From NCBI RefSeq assembly GCF_932526225.1, contig NC_064039.1:13224139-13288138 (forward strand): a stretch of DNA of 64,000 nucleotides, read 5' to 3'. The position numbers were made by a program, and so were the translations under genes. Shown here in pieces: positions 43,501 to 50,228 of this stretch. This DNA comes from Nematostella vectensis (taxonomy: Eukaryota; Cnidaria; Anthozoa; Actiniaria; Edwardsiidae). The notes under the pieces were generated by a model. That model did not search any database, was not told where the DNA came from, and saw only the letters and a program-made list of their open reading frames with translations. Each line of letters opens with the position of its first letter. Positions within the stretch are counted from its first letter, which is position 1.

Positions 43501-45839
43501 TTCAAATTTTTAGCATCCCTGTCAGGTGGCCACCCAATGTCTCAACGGCGGCAAATGCAGGGCTAACTACCACGATAATACAGCAAGCTGCGTTTGTCTT
43601 CAAGGATACAGCGGAAATAATTGCCAAAAAGGTACTTCGTTATTAATTTGTCGTCACGTCATTTACCAGGTTGGTAGAGGGTTTTTTCGTGAAACGAGAT
43701 ATGGCCATTTTTCAATGTCATTTACGTGGTTATTCTATATTAGGATACAGTAATCCACAAAAGATTGTCGGATAGTTGTGAGTAGTTTACTTGTTGAGCA
43801 GTGTCGAGACGCGTTAGATGAAAGAGCAAACACACATAAGCTTTCCCAAACCAAGCATTTTCTATGAAAGAATTATCTCTACTTTCTTTAGTGGAAAGGG
43901 AATCATGAATCCTAAGCTGAGTAAATTAACTCATACAAAGCTGTTGTTCTTTTAGTTGCTATTGGTCTGTACAATCGATCAATAATATTGGACAGTCAGT
44001 TCAGTGCAAGCTCTTTCAGAGACCCATACGGTTGGCCTAAGGAAGGGCGATTGTACAACCGATACGTACAACATGAAACCTTCGGATGTTGGCGCCCTCT
44101 GTACTTTCAAGCTGGCGAGTATCTACAGGTGGATTTGCTGAGTGTCAAAACAATCACCGGAGTAGCCACACAGGGCTATCCTTACACTGATTTTTGGGTG
44201 ACGCGTTATGGAATTACCTACAACATAGACGGCCTCACCTGGAACATCTATCCACACGTAAGTAACGACATCTATCCACACGTGAGTAACGACATCTATC
44301 CACATGTGAGTAACGATATCTATCCACACGTGAGTAACGATATCTATCCACACGTGAGTAACGATATCTATCCACACGTGAGTAACGATATATATCCACA
44401 CGTGAGTAACGATATCTATCCACACGTGAGTAACGATATCTATCCACACGTGAGTAACGATATCTATCCACACGTGAGTAACGACATCTATTTACACGTG
44501 AGTAACGATATCTATTTACACGTGAGTAACGACATCTATTTACACGTGAGTAACGATATCTATCCACACGTGAGTAACGACATCTATTTACACGTGAGTA
44601 ACGATATCTATCCACACGTGAGTAACGATATATATCCACACGTGAGTAACGATATCTATCCACACGTGAGTAACGATATCTATCCACACGTGAGTAACGA
44701 TATCTATCCACACGTGAGTAACGACATCTATTTACACGTGAGTAACGATATCTATTTACACGTGAGTAACGACATCTATTTACACGTGAGTAACGACATC
44801 TATTTACACGTGAGTAACGACATCTATCCACACTTGAGTAACGATATCTATCCACACGTGAGTAACGATATCTATCCACACGTGAGTAACGACATCTATC
44901 CACACGTGAGTAACGACATCTATCCACACGTGAGTAACGATATCTATTTACATGTGAGTAACGATATCTATCCACACGTGAGTAACGACATCTATCCACA
45001 CGTGAGTAACGATATCTATCCACACGTGAGTAACGATATCTATTTACATGTGAGTAACGATATCTATCCACACGTGAGTAACGACATCTATCCACACGTG
45101 AGTAACGATATCTATCCACACGTGAGTAACGACATCTATCCACACGTGAGTAACGACATCTATGCAAATGTTAGTGACGACATATATCCACACGTGAGTA
45201 ACGATATCTATTTACATGTCAGGGCCGTAGCAGGGGGTGGGGCACTGGGGGCACGTGCCCCCCCAATATTTTAAAAAATTCTAAGGAAATGACCAGTAGG
45301 GGCGTGGCTGTGCCCCCCATTGTTTCCTTAATGTTTCTGTATCGTGACCCCCCCCCCCCCAAATAATCGAGGCTTGCTACGGCTATGAATATGAGCAATG
45401 ACACCTATCCACACGTGAGTAACGACACCTATCTAACGTGAGTAACGATATCTCTCCATGCGTGAGTAACGACACCTAACGTGAGTAACGATATCTCTCC
45501 ATACGTGAGTAACGACACCTATCCACACGTGAGCAACGACATCTTTCCACAGGTGAGTAACGATATCTATCCACAGGTGAGTAACGATATCTATCCACAC
45601 GTGAGTAACGACATCTACCCACACGATTAAATACGATTAGAATCGGAATCTTTTTAACAATACAAATTATAAATTTATAATGAACATTTTATTTCTCCCA
45701 GGAATTTACTGGTAATTCTGACAAGGACACAGTAGTGTCGCATGATCTTCCAATTATCATAGAAGCAAGACTTATTCGCTTTGTGGTGAAGGCGTGGTAT
45801 GAGGCAATCTTTTTGAGAGCAGAGCTGTACGCAGGATGA
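25587..45839 (+). CDS. Secreted PAN-EGF-F5/8 type C (discoidin) domain protein
   Basis: Likely extracellular adhesion or recognition protein; the exact role is unknown. Exons: 25587-26015, 43514-43631, 43956-44257 and 45702-45839. Phases match at every junction, giving 328 aa (301 aa if translation starts at Met 25668, which puts the hydrophobic signal peptide MMLYWYFFCMFLMAL at the N-terminus; I prefer that start). The first exon ends with a PAN/apple-like region (ECWFKCMDLLSCFSINT, YWCELL). The second is a complete EGF domain (CLNGGKC, CVCLQGYSGNNC). The third starts the F5/8C domain (SSFRDPYGWPKEGRL, LQVDLLSVKTITGVATQG), and the fourth ends it (ARLIRFVVKAWYEA, stop). A 15.8-kb Polinton sits in intron 1, and intron 3 is mostly splice-donor-bearing minisatellite. 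More exons could lie in intron 1, though none is needed by phase. Confidence 0.8.
26016..27175. other. Intron 1 of the PAN-EGF-F5/8C gene, left of the Polinton
   Basis: AT-rich intron with no domain-bearing frame. Short open frames here (for example 26693-26881) are compositional. Confidence 0.6.
27182..27410 (+). repeat. Polinton left terminal inverted repeat
   Basis: About 230 bp matching the complement of 42785-43013 with roughly 10-15% differences. It contains ATTGG (inverted CCAAT) boxes, the CRE palindrome TGACGTCA (27303-27310), and GGGCCCTTGACCTTTGGACT. Confidence 0.95.
27433..27438 (-). terminator. Polyadenylation signal candidate for the left RING gene
   Basis: AATAAA on the minus strand, about 205 bp after the stop of the RING gene at 27643. 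Confidence 0.45.
27643..29130 (-). CDS. Polinton RING-type zinc finger protein, 495 aa
   Basis: The N-terminal RING-like finger has Cys13/Cys16 (CVVC), Cys29, Cys34-His35, Cys38 and Cys53/Cys56 (CPQC). RING fingers are usually ubiquitin ligase modules (family knowledge); the target is unknown. The rest is a long low-complexity protein: Pro-rich runs, Asn runs and acidic Asp/Glu tracts (SDDWVPF, DLDDESDEEEEE), ending Thr-rich. The frame is uninterrupted, one of the few intact genes of the element. A TATA box sits 35 bp upstream. It is the outermost left gene; a second RING-type gene lies near the other end, transcribed toward the right end. An accessory or host-interaction role is an inference. 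Confidence 0.75.
   Translation of the reverse strand: MNNNINMADHMTCVVCFEVDDELMELLPCFKQPCHYICLWKWIHAHLTPQVACPQCRKEHHPWNQEVVLWIASDFTPKNKNHTTDQIVLEEKRKAQSAINRYKQFMNIYPAHLKHPFPIGVMCKQCKHKATHKTNCENRHDMELPLLLPQRPVLTTPKENENIAQYGFWLWLHVDNNNNDYHWTIENVIPPPPPEGHAEREVYELGQDEYMLNLRESVSRRSTLTPLDYIQAYRRACIAWTYNEWGGWNWESDNQYDADHPPPPPPVGHELRPIYERFHLDWHPFAHARRRRNNNNNNDYVSDESDDWVPFDHAGRRNINNNIYDYESDNSDANMISDLDDESDEEEEVNRDALTPPSPHPLPVIQLHPPAQPLERSLDYCYRVLIRALEQALPLVNSNPLSVNISERILNVIQRMNLRPLNGMQTTSLAPRVFASLQSFAYFRYMLRHREELYTFVQAAEAENNRSSSSQPPPSQNQTTASTTTTTTTGNPTLP
29165..29173 (-). promoter_or_regulatory. TATA box of the left RING gene
   Basis: TATAAAATA on the minus strand, 35 bp before the ATG at 29130. The shared upstream region to 29338 has several ATTGG/CCAAT boxes. 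Confidence 0.7.
29338..29345 (+). promoter_or_regulatory. TATA box of the plus-strand Polinton gene
   Basis: TATAAATA about 250 bp upstream of the ATG at 29598. It is divergent from the RING gene promoter. Confidence 0.6.
29598..32749 (+). pseudogene. Polinton-associated conserved gene split by a LINE
   Basis: Two plus-strand pieces flank a nested LINE. The first, 29598-about 29846, starts at an ATG in good context (CTACCATGG) and reads GILHNIKFILDFDGFRVNKE with AAFCHHGDEV. The second, about 32508-32749, reads YGCPKYEALWKHYDS and ends at a TAA. The pieces are collinear. The D-F-D-G-F start and later C/H pattern resemble a conserved frame I associate with invertebrate Polintons, possibly nuclease-like, but this is not established. 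An open frame starting at GTG 29541 is immediately preceded by a stop, so the ATG at 29598 is preferred. The gene is broken. Confidence 0.6.
29847..32507 (-). mobile_element. LINE (CR1/L2-like non-LTR retrotransposon) nested in the Polinton
   Basis: About 2.66 kb on the minus strand, with its 3' end at the left in (CTAT)n. It carries the C-terminal part of an AP endonuclease (VTGDFNPSSTG, SCDHYPIL) and a full RT domain: FADFSKGFDLVDHN (motif A), GVPQGTKLAPLLFAILVN (motif B), KYVDDTTIF (motif C), and the RT thumb. The N-terminal endonuclease part (about 32385-32500) is in another frame, so there is a frameshift and 5' truncation. The RT frame reads to about 29850 without its own stop and continues into antisense Polinton sequence to 29469; that tail is not LINE protein. 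Confidence 0.9.
32953..33360 (-). CDS. Small Polinton protein, 135 aa
   Basis: The N-terminal 75 residues look structured (MAMIPEYIINMIMTK, ARLDGEMRAILKN, IRQYNRVLNQYLKWLQQ), mostly helical by composition. The rest is a Ser/Thr/Pro-rich tail. Small proteins of this layout accompany Polinton genes in other invertebrates as far as I recall; function unknown, virion component possible. It has its own TATA box about 48 bp upstream. The frame is intact. Confidence 0.6.
   Translation of the reverse strand: MSTQKGGAHRMAMIPEYIINMIMTKKNVTTAPQSRIMARLDGEMRAILKNTSLPLDAKIRQYNRVLNQYLKWLQQVKDDGGTHRTRSSASVEPTLNLPSPPSNTKLSIITSQSRQDPSTSITSHQHTKAITHTKT
33408..33415 (-). promoter_or_regulatory. TATA box of the 135-aa Polinton gene
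   Basis: TATAAATA on the minus strand, about 48 bp before the ATG at 33360. Confidence 0.7.
33422..33742 (-). CDS. Small basic Polinton protein, 106 aa
   Basis: Starts MSNRLRRKVRFLKVLAH, then a helical stretch with LLANATPEQINTLGEIAKN and LLKGNLPISQTQKK. Strongly basic at the N-terminus. It resembles a small conserved protein family I associate with invertebrate Polintons; possible nucleic-acid or virion-core role (inference). It is followed immediately by the promoter of the 135-aa gene. It has its own TATA box. Confidence 0.6.
   Translation of the reverse strand: MSNRLRRKVRFLKVLAHTTGKARQRLLANATPEQINTLGEIAKNLLKGNLPISQTQKKTLKPHQQRYAPWPTREYPIVPENVSSQVNVVDFSSPYAVLKRVIRQIL
33776..33785 (-). 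promoter_or_regulatory. TATA box of the 106-aa Polinton gene
   Basis: TATATAAATA on the minus strand, about 34 bp before the ATG at 33742. Confidence 0.75.
33788..34701 (-). pseudogene. Arg/Gly-rich Polinton protein, broken
   Basis: The N-terminus is an Arg-Gly-Thr repeat (TRTRGGTRGVVRTRGG), then Ser/Pro-rich, with a Ser run and a basic Thr/Pro-rich C-terminal part (TSTPRSRAGSRTRTPP). A frameshift lies near 34210-34320, and a TGA at about 34095-34100 interrupts the frame that would join the second half (33788-34087). RG-rich basic proteins often bind nucleic acid; a core-protein role is only a guess. A weak TATA-like element (ATAAATAG) lies about 30 bp upstream. Confidence 0.55.
34804..35736 (-). 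CDS. Polinton protease-ATPase fusion, 310 aa
   Basis: Residues 1 to about 97 match the start of an adenain-like cysteine protease: FIPEDGNWCAAYIANVD, His71 in GSHWLAIYF, and acidic Asp86 in EWWDSFG. The segment that should carry the catalytic Cys is absent. From about residue 105 the protein is a FtsK/HerA-like packaging ATPase: Walker A GPSQSGKTT (138-146), IVYCYGEWQP, and Walker B LLIMDDLMD (208-216). The usual two genes (PRO and ATP) are thus joined in one open frame with the 3' half of PRO missing. The ATPase part looks intact, the protease part dead. It lies just downstream of the integrase remnant. Confidence 0.85.
   Translation of the reverse strand: MDDGWGRMMNLGLDAMRTEELEAMARSDPYIEPVFEGVFPSDRLPTFIPEDGNWCAAYIANVDPSNKPGSHWLAIYFTPHRCEWWDSFGFPPQAYGQNMVDFCALRPRLVTNPQIALEVSSRMDDRRFRCPCAVMVVGPSQSGKTTWVHALLQQTSRAFDKQFRKIVYCYGEWQPLFDSMQRQLGVEFHHGLPDSITDLFGKHDTPGLLIMDDLMDQIDRVVKVFSQESHHYDITTLFLSQYLFPGGKSRTASINGHYFVLFKDPRNQLGVRMLAQQAFPGQLDNVMDAYRQATQEPHGYLLMNFHQKKP
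35745..36913 (-). pseudogene. Polinton rve-type integrase, frameshifted
   Basis: Retroviral-type integrase that would insert Polinton DNA and make the 6-bp target duplications. It is split over three frames: 36407-36913 (N-terminal region and the first catalytic Asp in EQWQADLCDM), 36082-36384 (second Asp in LQTDDGTEFKN, Glu in VVERFNRTLK), and 35729-36157 (C-terminal SH3/chromo-like KFNVGDRVRISKVK with IPNWTEEVFTV). Breaks fall near 36385-36430 and 36090-36150. Poly-Lys and Asp/Ser low complexity lies near the N-terminus. The product cannot be made from one frame. Confidence 0.88.
36959..36968 (-). promoter_or_regulatory. TATA box of the integrase gene
   Basis: TATATAAATA on the minus strand, about 46 bp before the first ATG at 36913. 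Confidence 0.7.
37005..37010 (-). terminator. Polyadenylation signal of PolB
   Basis: AATAAA on the minus strand, 23 bp beyond the PolB stop and 37 bp upstream of the integrase TATA box, so the two genes are packed end to start. Confidence 0.55.
37200..37270 (+). repeat. 71-bp inverted repeat arm in PolB (source copy)
   Basis: Coding copy near the PolB C-terminus. The same 71 bp, with one mismatch, occur in opposite orientation at 37860-37930. Confidence 0.9.
37860..37930 (-). repeat. 71-bp inverted repeat arm in PolB (inserted copy)
   Basis: Inverted copy of 37200-37270, placed between PolB motifs A and B where it introduces out-of-frame sequence and a stop. The arms bracket 589 bp. Confidence 0.9.
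40983..40990 (-). promoter_or_regulatory. TATA box of PolB
   Basis: TATAAAAG on the minus strand, about 49 bp before the ATG at 40934. Confidence 0.7.
41391..41398 (+). promoter_or_regulatory. TATA box of the right RING gene
   Basis: TATAAAAG, 101 bp before the ATG at 41499. CCAAT/ATTGG boxes lie at about 41315-41345. Confidence 0.65.
41499..41865 (+). pseudogene. Small RING-type Polinton gene, frameshifted
   Basis: The N-terminal half has CIICQENEGEPMEV, KCCKQSLHSHCLTKF, the first part of a RING. The closing pair (CPFCRGE) is in another frame starting about 41635, which runs on to a TAA near 41862. One frameshift around 41625-41640 therefore separates the metal ligands. It is transcribed opposite to most Polinton genes, toward the right end. 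It pairs with the larger RING gene at the left end. Confidence 0.6.
41980..42734 (-). CDS. GRF-type zinc finger Polinton protein, possible frameshift
   Basis: The 186-aa frame 42174-42734 has a GRF-like finger: Cys71-x-His73 (CEH), GVSPGQFSNGLVYFACD with Cys95, then Cys104 in KKCDRFVWAEP. GRF fingers bind single-stranded nucleic acid in repair enzymes (family knowledge). After it comes a Lys-rich then acidic tail ending at 42174. The overlapping frame 41980-42426 also looks coding (GPYNLRKRKRSRSP, then acidic DTSDEEEEESMESY), so either a frameshift joins the two or the gene simply ends at 42174. The TATA box is at 42744. Outermost right gene on this strand. Confidence 0.6.
42744..42751 (-). 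promoter_or_regulatory. TATA box of the GRF finger gene
   Basis: TATATAAG on the minus strand, ten bases before the ATG at 42734. It is unusually close, so the transcript leader would be very short or the start lies further in. Confidence 0.45.
42785..43013 (-). repeat. Polinton right terminal inverted repeat
   Basis: Complement of the left repeat. It has a TGACGTCA palindrome at 42789-42796, several CCAAT boxes (AACCAATCACAGCACG), and ends at ACT followed by the target duplicate GCAATT. Confidence 0.95.
44240..45215. repeat. 24-bp minisatellite spanning an exon/5' splice-site boundary
   Basis: About 40 near-identical 24-bp units, GATATCTATCCACACGTGAG plus TAAC. The first unit is the real exon end of the F5/8C exon (...CTATCCACAC|GTAAGTAACG at 44257/44258), and the array copies exon end, donor and first intron bases together. 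Because 24 is a multiple of three and no stop occurs, the frame stays open through the whole array as an eight-residue repeat (SNDIYPHV). Confidence 0.95.
45220..45390. mobile_element. Short MITE inserted in the splice-donor minisatellite
   Basis: About 170 bp with CAGGGCCGTAGCAGG at the left and CTTGCTACGGCTATG at the right (inverted, imperfect). It splits the 24-bp array. Confidence 0.6.
45395..45635. repeat. Degraded continuation of the 24-bp minisatellite
   Basis: About ten variant units with ACGTGAGTAACGA cores after the MITE. Spacing is irregular and some units are shortened. Confidence 0.85.
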
Positions 45840-45879
45840 GAATTGGAATTGACTCTGTAGCAGCCTGCTCAAACATAGT

Positions 45880-46135
45880 GTAGTCACAGTGGTAGTGAAA
45901 GTCATAGTTGCAATCATAGTAGTAGTGGTAGTCACAGTGGTAGTGGTAGTCATAGTGGTAGTGGTAGTCATAGTGGTAGTCATAGTGGTAGTAGTAGTCA
46001 TAGTGGTAGTGGTAGTCATAGTGGTAGTAGTAGTCATAGTGGTAGTGGTAGTCATAGTGGTAGTCATAGTGGTAGTGGTAGTCATAGTGGTAGTCACAGT
46101 GGTAGTGGTAGTCATAGTGGTAGTCATACTAGTAG
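45880..46135. repeat. GTAGTGGTAGTCATA microsatellite/minisatellite
   Basis: Runs of GTGGTAGTGGTAGTCATA in variable order, starting about 40 bp after the stop of the PAN-EGF-F5/8C gene. Trinucleotide-based, hence long spurious frames on both strands. Confidence 0.9.
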
Positions 46136-46149
46136 ATTATACCTAGTTA

Positions 46150-47060
46150 TAACTCTAATTATAATCTAGCTCTAGTGAAATTCTGGTATAGCCAGGTTTG
46201 GTATTAAGAAAGCAAGTGCAAAAATGATTGGAATGTTGTCAATCATTGTGGTCACGCATGAAGTTTGCCATGCGCACTTAGCACAGCAAGCATGTAGTGA
46301 GTTACCTCCGAAGTCAATAATAATCATTACGTAGGTCACAGCAAGTCCAAGGGTAACTCACTGGCACGCCCACGTTGGAAGGTCGCCCTTTGAACACCCA
46401 TTGGCTGAAAACTTTATCCAAACGAAACTAACCCCTTTTTGGGGTGTCAGTGAAGGTCTCTCGTTTGGGCTTGCCGTCATTAGAGAGCATACAAAAGGGG
46501 TGCGGTACGGGGTGCTGAAAGGGCTTAAGTCAATGCAATGTATATACATGCCAACCCCAATTGTTTTTTTCATACAGGAGAAATTTTTGAAACGCTAAAA
46601 AGCTGGAGATTTGGTGCTCCATGCGAGAGAAGAGGTCTAAAATCTCGAGAGGTGACAGTAATGAATGAAGGACACATATGAAATAAATGTGATTTTCTTT
46701 TAATAGTAGCACGAGCACTCAAACGGGCATTTTTTATATATAGGTATTACTTATTATATAGTTATAATAAATTAATATACAGACCCGTACACAGGGGGGT
46801 GCAGGGAGTGCGAACGCACCCCCCCAGACAACGGCCGACTTTCGTTTTTCAATAGACGTGCTATTTGAATACAAAACTATAAAACGAAAGCTAGATCACT
46901 CTGGTATTTAGTCAAATCCGACAATAGACATCCCATGGATTTAAAAGCATAAAAAAATCCCTTTTTGTTTTCGCGGATGGTCAGATTTTTATCAGAGAAC
47001 TCCCTCCACTCCCCCCCCCCCCCACCTCGAAAAAATAAGGTCCACTTCTTCGGATTTCAC
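46150..47060 (+). repeat. Left arm of a dispersed inverted repeat (with MITE at 46782-47070)
   Basis: Closely matches the complement of 62690-63870. Shared landmarks include AAGCAAGTGCAAAAATGATT, CCAACCCCAATTGTTTTTTT, AAACGCTAAAAAGCTGGAGA and the terminal MITE (CAGACCCGTACACAGG). The copies flank about 15.6 kb containing TEX36, PLPBP and the 5.5-kb element. The right arm has about 265 extra bp (63230-63495). Confidence 0.85.
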
Positions 47061-47465
47061 ACCCCCAAAGAAAGATCCTGGGTAAAACTGCTAATTTCTT
47101 GTCGTACACAGAAGAAATGTATTTTGTAGATACATGTTTTGCCTTTTGAAGTGTAGCTGAGTTTTTAGAGAAACTCACAGTTTATCTAACATCCTTGAAT
47201 ATTAACACGGAATCAGACTCTTAGAAAATGCCCATCTTACCACTAGAAATTAATTATTTGAAAAAAAAATACTGTATAAGCAATTAATTCTTAAGAAAAT
47301 AAATAAAACAACATTCACGCCGATGCGTTTGTGCAAATGCCAAACTAGGGTTGTGTCCCTTCTTCTTGCAAAATTTGCAAACTATCAGAATGCATGGTCC
47401 TTATACAAACTGCTTATGGTAGCAGATAGACCCGATTAAAACCAGATAGTTCGGTTATAAACACG
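47060..47465. other. Intergenic, nothing seen
   Basis: AT-rich sequence after the repeat arm and before the TEX36 stop. No gene or clear repeat recognised. Confidence 0.5.
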
Positions 47466-49566
47466 TTATGACCAGATTGGCCTATAAGAGTAGGTCCAAC
47501 TGTTTGAAGGTAGTAATGGTTCCTGTGTAATTGCTAGAACATTTAATGGTGTCCGGTACGGAACTTGTGGTGGCATAAACCAGTTGGTTGTCGATGTCTG
47601 AAGAGGTGCTGTGCCCGGCTTTGGCTCTGGATGTATTCTTGGGAATCTCCTACTAGTAGCTCCATCTGCACTTTGGCCTCTGAATGATGTCATGTAGTTG
47701 GACTGATTGTTATTATTCATACTCCAGGTTATCATATTGTTTGAGTAATGCTGTGACTTCTCAGGGGTTTTCTTTTTACCAAGCCCCTAATGGATAACAG
47801 GAAGGGGTATGTGTTAATGTTTTGCTTTTAAGAATTTCAGCACAGGGGGCAGCAGTAGCGGATCTACAGGGGGGGGGGGGGTCAGGGAGTTTATACCCCC
47901 GCTGGCTTCCTTTTTTATTGTTTTTATCGTGTCTGTCCATTCTAAAACTATTACGAAGGTAAAATAATGTCGAAAATCTTTGGGTCGATCTTTGGGTTAT
48001 CCACACCTGGGCAGGCAGTCAAATGAAAAAACCATAGTATTTACCCTTACATGACATCTAGTTCATGTATAATGTATATTATGACCAAATTAAATCAAAT
48101 AAAAAGAGCCTCTACACTTGAAGAGGCATAATTTATTTATGAACATTTCATGGGTGGTAGAGATGTTTTTTTTACACAAACGCATGTTTTACAGGAACCT
48201 AAATACATTCCAAGCGTTGCCCTTAGATTGCTTGATATTATGTCAAACTCACTCAGGTACCCCCTCCACCCTCGACAACCACAATCCCCCCACCACCACC
48301 ACCCCCTGTCGCTTCTACCCCCTTCTCCCACTTTTATGAGCACTCTGCCGCCCCTATATTTTCTGGCGCTTTTGTTGCACTATCCAATTAGAATAAAAAC
48401 CCATTGGCCTGCCAATTTGGTGCGAAGGATTAGATAATGATACAAGAATTATAATGCAATGATATAAACAAATATTCATAAAGATATATGTATATTTTAT
48501 ACATAAAAATTAACAAGTTTTCATTACATATCGTCTCTTACATTCCCAAAATAAACGCCGTGATCCTGTAATGTGTGTCTGTTGTCGTGCTTGGAAAACC
48601 GGAAATTTCGATATGGAGTCTGAGATAGAAAGAAATAATGCACTGTGAATACAATAAAATATTCAAATTTAGAATGAAGTCTGCTCACCTCTGCTTTTTC
48701 TTCAAACTTTCTTGGACATGGTAGCGTTGTTGCGGAAATGGTTTGTTTGGGCGCTGGTACGGGGAAAGTTCTAGGCCATCCTCTGGTTTGAAACTGAAAA
48801 TGATCAAAACTGAAATTGTAAATTAGATTTTCTTGATCAAAATTAAACACGAGGCTATTTCTAAATACGAAAAATCATATAGCCTGCAAAACAGTCTCAA
48901 ACGAGTTTTTGCAATGATTTAATATTACGGATACTGTGTTTTCTTTTAATTTACAACAGTGGAAGGAAGCCATAGCATCATAGGAAGGTCTTTTGTTATT
49001 GCGGCAACTTCAAAATTCTTTGCTTGACATTTTCATTTCTCGTGTAAATACCAAAGCAGCGATAATTGATTCTTTATTGTTGGAAGAGCAAACACGCGTT
49101 GGAAGTGATTCCAAAATTGCGCGTTCAATATTTTCCGCGCGCAGCTGTTCGAAGGATAGGTAAAAAGCGTGAAATTATCGATATGCGCTTAGTTGTTCTT
49201 AGCTTTTAAAAAACGTATGATCAGCTGATCCAGGACAGATAAGGTATGCTTGCTTTGTCTATTGTTTACGATCAAACAGATAGTTTACGCGTACCCTCTC
49301 CCTCCACCCGACAAATTGTTATATTTTTGCACGAGCTAATACAAAACGCAGCAAAAATTGTGTGGGGGAATTGTGAGCACAATCCGTACATTATAAACTT
49401 AATTTACGCATTTGAGCAGCCATTCGTGTTACCGCTTTGAATGTAGATGAGAGAGCGTGAAAATAGCATCAGTCCTAATTACTTATCTTTTTAAAGTTTA
49501 AATCAACCATCTTACCCAATTCCCTTCTCTATCCTTCGTTGGTACAAATGTTCTCCCCTTGGTCAT
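47466..49566 (-). CDS. TEX36: TEX36-like protein, 184 aa (4 exons)
   Basis: Exons: 49516-49566, 48689-48793, 48542-48619 and 47466-47786, all in phase 0 with GT-AG borders. The predicted protein starts MTKGRTFVPTKDREGNW. It shares the signature FSKHDNRHTLQDHGVYF followed by GLGKKKTPEKSQHYSNN with vertebrate TEX36 (testis-expressed protein 36), and a later RRFPR motif. Note that AATGTAAGAGACGATATGTAA at 48523-48543 also reads as an alternative in-exon stop; I take GTAAGA as the donor because the next exon continues the TEX36 pattern. The function of TEX36 is not well established; it is testis-enriched in mammals. Confidence 0.8.
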
Positions 49567-49619
49567 GGTTGAGCTTTAAACGACTCCTAGCTTTAATACC
49601 ATATCGTTTCCATTTGCAG

Positions 49620-49777
49620 AATTGCTCCTTTATCGGCGTGTTATCAAAATAACACTGCCATATGCACCGGTCGTTAAGAAAGCTGTCGTAACTAGGCATG
49701 CCGCTGACAATCCAAATGTCACAACGTGGCGCAGATTTATCGATCGCGGTCGACGGTTGAAAAAAATTAAGTGGTAA
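49620..49777 (+). CDS. Candidate terminal exon of an unidentified gene
   Basis: After a good acceptor (TTTCCATTTGCAG), an open frame of 51 codons reads LLLYRRVIKITLPYAP, then VTTWRRFIDRGRRLKKIKW and a stop. The composition is basic with Trp, which looks coding. No in-frame Met and no upstream exon could be assigned; any upstream exon would overlap TEX36 territory on the other strand. It may be a small mitochondrial-type protein, a pseudo-exon or chance. Confidence 0.35.
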
Positions 49778-50228
49778 AGAAATGACTTTTTGTTTTTATG
49801 AAAAAAGGATACTAGTCCCACGGCACTGAACATGACACAAAAACAGGTTCAAGTTAGACTATTTCAGCTTTGCTTGAATGCGTGAAAAATGGCAATACTT
49901 GTTTCAAGAAGGCAGAACAACGCATGGGAAAGCAAATTCTAAATAGGGGGTGGGGAGGGAGTCAACATTTTCTTTAGTGCATTCTAATGGAGTACCTTTT
50001 TAAAAGATAGGAGTTTTGAGAGGGAGTGAATAATTCTCAAATAATAAGTAAAAGTGGATATAAGTCAGTTTGTGAAAAAAAATTACTAACTCAATATTTC
50101 ACGTTTACCCCCTTCCTCCCCTCCCTCACAAGATAATGGTTTACGTTGATATGTTGTTTAGCTGACCGTGATCGACGACACGCTTCCATCGTGGGAAGAG
50201 AGAGGTTCACGATGCAATGAAAAAGCTC
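49778..50228. other. 5' region of PLPBP
   Basis: No repeat recognised. It includes a tiny upstream ORF, ATGCAATGA, ending about ten bases before the PLPBP start, which may dampen translation. TEX36 and PLPBP are divergent, with starts about 660 bp apart. Confidence 0.4.

Noticed and set aside
44123-45167. Minus-strand repeat proteins (Arg-Tyr-Ser and Trp-Ile-Asp-Ile types) over the 24-bp array
   Set aside because: The array is open in several frames because its unit is 24 bp; only the plus-strand frame adjoins a real domain.
45675-46146. Met-Thr-Thr and Val-Val repeat frames
   Set aside because: Products of the GTAGTGGTAGTCATA repeat.
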